64,000 nucleotides of DNA. It comes from Leifsonia sp. ALI-44-B. Lineage in GTDB: Bacteria > Actinomycetota > Actinomycetes > Actinomycetales > Microbacteriaceae. The notes below the pieces were generated by a model. It saw only the letters and a list, made by a program, of their open reading frames with translations. It had not been told where the DNA came from and did no database searches. Of the stretch, positions 60,402 to 64,000 are shown piece after piece. The position numbers and the translations under genes are program-made. How positions within the stretch are numbered: position 1 is the stretch's first letter; each line of letters begins with the position of its first letter. The stretch spans positions 1,612,001 to 1,676,000 of the forward strand of contig NZ_MTQL01000007.1 in NCBI RefSeq assembly GCF_001984125.1, given 5' to 3'.

Positions 60402-63400
60402 ATGTCTCCCCGAGTAACAGCGATCATCGTCGTCCACGACGGAACAGGTCCCACCGCGTCCCCCCGTGCACACGACCCCGCCGACGACCAGCGGCACCTT
60501 CGGCGTACCCTCGACGCCGTCGCGGCGCAAACTCGCCGCCCCGACACGGTCATCGTGGTCGCGTGCGCCACACCCGAGGCCGAACTCGAGCTCGTGCGCC
60601 GAGCCGTGCCCGACCGCATCGTCACCTCTAACGACCGTCTGTCGTTCGGCCAGGCGGTCGCCGCGGGGCTCCGCGTCGCCGAGCCGCCCGCCTCCGACGA
60701 CGACTTCCTCTGGCTGCTCGCGCAAGACACGGCCCCCGAACCGGATGCCCTGGCGCGCCTCGTCGGCTCGCTCGAGGTGTCGCCCTCGGTGGCCGTCGCC
60801 GCCCCCAAGAACGTGGATTGGCCCGACGGCTCGACGCTCGTCTCCTTCGGCCAGTCGATGACCCCGTTCGGCACGACGGTCGAACTGGTCGAGAACGAAC
60901 TCGACCAGGGCCAGCACGACACCGCGAGCGACGTGCTCGGCGCCGCGCCCGCGGGTCTCCTCGTGCGCCACCGCGTCTGGGACGAGGTCGGCGGCTTCGA
61001 CCCCGGCCTGCCGACGACCGACGACGGCCTCGACTTCTCCACGCGCGTGCGCCTCGCCGGGCACCGCGTCGCGCTCGTGCCCGACGCCGTCATCCTCACG
61101 GCCGGCGACGGTGTCGCGGGCCCCAACCGCTCGAAGCGCGCGCACGCCCGCCGTCGACGCGCCCGGGCCGCCCGCACCGCTCAGCTGCACCGCCGCCTCG
61201 TCTACGCGCCCGCCGCCGTCGTGTGGCTGCACTGGCTGAGCCTCGTTCCGCTCGCCGTTTTGCGCGCCATCTGGCGCCTCCTCTCGAAGACCCCCGAGTT
61301 CGTCGGCGGCGAGCTCGCGGCCGCGTTCGTCACGGCTTTCGGCGGCACGAAGGTGCTCGCGGCTCGCAAACGCCTGAAGAACTCCAAGACGGTCGGATGG
61401 TCGTCGGTGCAACCGCTCCGCTTGCCCTTCGCCGAAGTGCGTCGACGCCGACGCCTCAGCCGCGAGGCCGGCCAGGTCGTCTACACGGTCGAACGCAGCG
61501 AGCTGCGGTTCTTCTCCGGGGGCGCGGCGTGGGTCGTGCTCGCATCCGCTCTCGCCGGCGTCATCGCGTTCTTCTCCTTGCTGCCCGCGACTGCTCTGCA
61601 GGGTGGCGGCCTCCTGCCGCTGTCCGAGCAGGTGCCGCAGCTCTGGCAGCACATCGGCTATGGCTGGCGCGATATCGGCCTCGGCTTCGTCGGTGCGGCC
61701 GACCCGTTCTCGGCCGTGCTCGCGGTGCTCGGATCGATCACGTTCTGGGAGCCCTCCTACGCGCTCGTGCTGCTGTGGCTGCTGGCCTTCCCGCTCGCCA
61801 CGCTCGGTGCGTGGTTCGCGGCGACGCGGCTCACCGAGCGCAGCGGCTACCGCATCTTCGCGGCCATCGTCTGGACGCTCGCGCCCACGTTCCTCTCGTC
61901 GCTCGCCGACGGCCGCCCGGCCGCCGTTCTCGTGCACCTGCTGTTGCCCTGGCTGTTCTATGTCGGAGCCGTCGTGGCGCGGTCGTGGGCTTCTGCCGGC
62001 ACGGCCTCGCTGCTGCTCGCGGCCACCGTCGCCGCGGCGCCCTCGCTCGCCCCCGCCATGGTCGTGCTGTGGGTTCTCGCGCTCGTGCTGTCGCGCAAGG
62101 CCATCGTGCGCGTCGTGTGGACCATCATTCCGACCGCCGCTTTGTTCGCCCCGCTCGTGTGGCAGCAGGGCATCGTGGGCGGCAACTGGTTGCGTCTGCT
62201 GGCAGACCCCGGCCTGCCCATCGTCGGTCCGCAGCCCACCGGATGGCAGCTCGCGCTCGGTTTCCCGGCCGGTGACGAGGGCGGATGGCTCACGTTCGGC
62301 CAGTCCCTCGGGCTCCCCGCCGAGGTGCTGCACATCCTCGTGCCCGTGCTGCTCGCACCCCTTGCCCTGCTCGCGCTCGCGGCGCTCTTCCTGCCCGGCA
62401 GCGTGCGCGCGGCCGTTCTCCTCTTCGTCGGCCTGCTCGGCCTGGTCACGGCGGTCGGCGCCTCGCACCTCATGCTCACGTTCGTCGGGTCGTTCAACAC
62501 CTCGGTGTGGGCCGGTCCCGCGCTCAGCCTCTACTGGATCGGCCTCGTCGGGGCGGCCGTCGTGGGTCTCGACAGCCTGCGTCGCGCGGGCCGCGCGCCC
62601 GCCGTCGTCTCGGCGCTCATGCTCGCCGCCGTGGCCGTGCCCCTCGTCGCCGCGGGCGCCCTCGGCACGTCGGTCGTGCAGCGCACCGACGGGCGCACCC
62701 TGCCGGCCTACGTGGCCGCGGCCGCCGCTCAGGAGCCGCGCGCCGGAACGCTCATCCTCACGCCGCAGCCCGACGGCGGGCTCGCCGCCCAGCTCGTGCG
62801 CGGCGCGGGGGAGACCCTCGACCGACAGTCCACCATCGTCAGCACCGACCCCGTGGTCGAGGACGACGATCTGCGCCTGGCCACCCTCGCGGGCAACCTG
62901 GTGTCGCAGTCGGGCTACGACCTGCAGGCGGGCCTCGAGGAGAACGGCATCCGCTTCATCCTCGTCGCGCCGCCCGCCACCAACCGCGGCGAATCGGCGA
63001 CCACCCGTTCCGAGGAGCTGCGCGTGCGCGCGATCTCGGCCCTCGACGGCAACGCGCAGCTGGCTCACGTGGGCGAAACGGGCCGCGGGATGCTGTGGCG
63101 CAACGACGGCGAGGCCTCGACGGGTCCGGCCCCCGAGACGACGCCGCTCTGGTCGAACGTCGTGCTCATCGGCACGGGCGTCGTGTTCCTCATCGCCCTG
63201 CTGCTCTCCATCCCGACCGCCGCCTCGCGCCGTGCCACCGAGTCGACGCCCCGCACGGTGGGTCGCCGCGACCGCGTCCGGCCCGAGCGTCGCCGCCGCC
63301 GCGCCAAGGAACCCGCCGTGGATGCGACCGAGGTGGGCGTGACGGCCGCGGGAACGCAGCATCCGGAGCCCATCGAAGTCGCCGCGGAGGACCTGCCGGA

Positions 63401-63476
63401 CGAGGAGCAGAAGACGACGGATCATCACTCCGACGAAGACCGAACCGCCGAGCGAGAGGAGCACACCCGTGGCTAA
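60402..63476 (+). CDS. Large GT2 glycosyltransferase with polytopic membrane domain
   Basis: Protein of 1024 residues. The N-terminal GT-A domain (about 1-250) shows VTAIIVVHDGTG, a FGQAVAAGLRVA helix and LLAQDTAPEPDALARLV in place of a normal DXD. About a dozen membrane helices follow (roughly 270-700, with FWEPSYALVLLWLLAF and others), then an extracytoplasmic region, one more helix (VVLIGTGVVFLIALLLSIP) and a charged tail (RPERRRRRAKE). Actinobacteria commonly encode this protein next to whiB and a DUF5719 gene; it is expected to act in wall glycan synthesis. The start follows a leaderless promoter, and the next gene overlaps its end by eight bases. Confidence 0.87.
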   Translation: MSPRVTAIIVVHDGTGPTASPRAHDPADDQRHLRRTLDAVAAQTRRPDTVIVVACATPEAELELVRRAVPDRIVTSNDRLSFGQAVAAGLRVAEPPASDDDFLWLLAQDTAPEPDALARLVGSLEVSPSVAVAAPKNVDWPDGSTLVSFGQSMTPFGTTVELVENELDQGQHDTASDVLGAAPAGLLVRHRVWDEVGGFDPGLPTTDDGLDFSTRVRLAGHRVALVPDAVILTAGDGVAGPNRSKRAHARRRRARAARTAQLHRRLVYAPAAVVWLHWLSLVPLAVLRAIWRLLSKTPEFVGGELAAAFVTAFGGTKVLAARKRLKNSKTVGWSSVQPLRLPFAEVRRRRRLSREAGQVVYTVERSELRFFSGGAAWVVLASALAGVIAFFSLLPATALQGGGLLPLSEQVPQLWQHIGYGWRDIGLGFVGAADPFSAVLAVLGSITFWEPSYALVLLWLLAFPLATLGAWFAATRLTERSGYRIFAAIVWTLAPTFLSSLADGRPAAVLVHLLLPWLFYVGAVVARSWASAGTASLLLAATVAAAPSLAPAMVVLWVLALVLSRKAIVRVVWTIIPTAALFAPLVWQQGIVGGNWLRLLADPGLPIVGPQPTGWQLALGFPAGDEGGWLTFGQSLGLPAEVLHILVPVLLAPLALLALAALFLPGSVRAAVLLFVGLLGLVTAVGASHLMLTFVGSFNTSVWAGPALSLYWIGLVGAAVVGLDSLRRAGRAPAVVSALMLAAVAVPLVAAGALGTSVVQRTDGRTLPAYVAAAAAQEPRAGTLILTPQPDGGLAAQLVRGAGETLDRQSTIVSTDPVVEDDDLRLATLAGNLVSQSGYDLQAGLEENGIRFILVAPPATNRGESATTRSEELRVRAISALDGNAQLAHVGETGRGMLWRNDGEASTGPAPETTPLWSNVVLIGTGVVFLIALLLSIPTAASRRATESTPRTVGRRDRVRPERRRRRAKEPAVDATEVGVTAAGTQHPEPIEVAAEDLPDEEQKTTDHHSDEDRTAEREEHTRG

Positions 63477-64000
63477 CACACGTCGCGCGGCAGCCGTTGG
63501 CGGCCGCATCGTCTCGGGCGTCGTCGGCCTCGCGCTGGCCGGAGCCGCCATCTTCGCCGCCGGAACGGTGCAATTGCCCGACCTCGGCCGCGAAGCCCCG
63601 CGCACCTCGGTCACCCCCGAGGGAGCCAGCCAGCTGCGCGCCTGCGCCGGGCCTCTGCTGCAGCTCGCCTCGACCGACACGGCCCTCGCCGCCGTGCAGT
63701 CCATCGGGGCCGCCACCACCACGCTCTCCGGCCGCGACGCCGCTCAGGAGCCCCTGGCCTCGCCCGACAACACGTCCGGTGACGCCTCGGGTCTGCCCCT
63801 GCGGCTCACGGCCCCCACCGACGACAGCTCCGATGCCGCGGCACTCCTCGCGGGCGCGCAATCGCAATTCGCCGACCAGGAGAACGTCTTCGGGGCAGCG
63901 GCCGCCGATTGCGCCGAACCGTCCGCCAACAGCTGGGTCGTCGCCGGCTCGACCGAGGTCGGGCGCACGAGCCTGCTCGTGCTCACGAACCCCACCGCGC
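63469..64000 (+). CDS. DUF5719-like secreted or membrane-anchored protein (3' truncated)
   Basis: The frame from GTG 63469 stays open to the window end (177 residues visible). It has a basic N-terminus (TRRAAAVGGR) then one hydrophobic segment (IVSGVVGLALAGAAIFAAG) as anchor or signal peptide, followed by an extracytoplasmic region with Cys residues in QLRACAGPLLQL and DCAEPSANSWVVAGST and the GRTSLLVLTNPT ending typical of DUF5719 proteins. GAGAGGAG lies about seven bases upstream and the start overlaps the preceding gene. Function unknown; presumed to work with the glycosyltransferase. Confidence 0.8.
   Translation, partial: MANTRRAAAVGGRIVSGVVGLALAGAAIFAAGTVQLPDLGREAPRTSVTPEGASQLRACAGPLLQLASTDTALAAVQSIGAATTTLSGRDAAQEPLASPDNTSGDASGLPLRLTAPTDDSSDAAALLAGAQSQFADQENVFGAAAADCAEPSANSWVVAGSTEVGRTSLLVLTNPTA

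Noticed and set aside
60312-63722. A 1136-codon open frame on the minus strand
   Set aside because: It lies antisense to the 1024-residue glycosyltransferase gene, which has membrane helices and family motifs. The antisense product is Arg/Gly/His-rich low complexity, as expected from GC-rich third positions.

Overview
The window comes from a high-GC Gram-positive bacterium. Several traits point to an actinobacterium, most likely of the family Microbacteriaceae: strong GC bias at third codon positions, a WhiB regulator, a biotin-dependent acyl-CoA carboxylase with an epsilon subunit, a DUF5719-like gene, an LpdA-type flavoprotein, and many genes whose start codon lies 6-8 bases after a TANNNT -10 box (leaderless transcripts). 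The genus cannot be resolved from sequence alone. I recognise 56 protein genes, two of them cut by the window edges. There are no rRNA or tRNA genes, insertion sequences, CRISPR arrays or prophage genes. No gap between genes exceeds 300 bases; the longest (about 290, 285 and 250 bases) are described.

1-1119 is the end of an ABC-F gene. 1338-13133 is a nucleoside uptake and salvage region: BMP lipoprotein, two-domain ATPase and two permeases (one ABC importer), then cytidine deaminase, thymidine phosphorylase and adenosine deaminase, then an orphan PTS IIA/IIB pair. A phosphosugar mutase and a purine nucleoside phosphorylase follow on the opposite strand. Together they import nucleosides, deaminate them, release the bases by phosphorolysis and probably isomerise the pentose phosphate.

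13264-30959 is mostly housekeeping: quinone reductase, AEC transporter, an Abi/HEPN-like gene that diverges from a candidate small RNA, acyl-CoA carboxylase alpha, Maf, an RNA methyltransferase, a two-component system with an extra kinase-like gene, carboxylase epsilon and beta, biotin ligase (with a repeat insertion), a PH-domain membrane protein, PurK, PurE and an LCP transferase.

31045-55873 is a large cell-surface polysaccharide locus. It holds dTDP-rhamnose genes (rfbD, rfbC, rfbA), about nine glycosyltransferases, a Wzm/Wzt-type ABC exporter, a polyprenyl-phosphate mannosyltransferase-like enzyme, two GtrA proteins, two O-antigen-ligase-like proteins, a secreted four-repeat protein and a large membrane protein. 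55989-64000 carries an acyl-CoA dehydrogenase, a GlxA-type regulator, a small membrane protein coupled to galE, a WhiB regulator, a 1024-residue glycosyltransferase/membrane protein and the start of a DUF5719-like gene.

No single wholly new system is evident. The best leads are the Abi gene with its divergent candidate small RNA, the orphan PTS pair behind a leaderless leader peptide, the repeat insertion in biotin ligase, the four-repeat secreted protein, and several palindromic operators.
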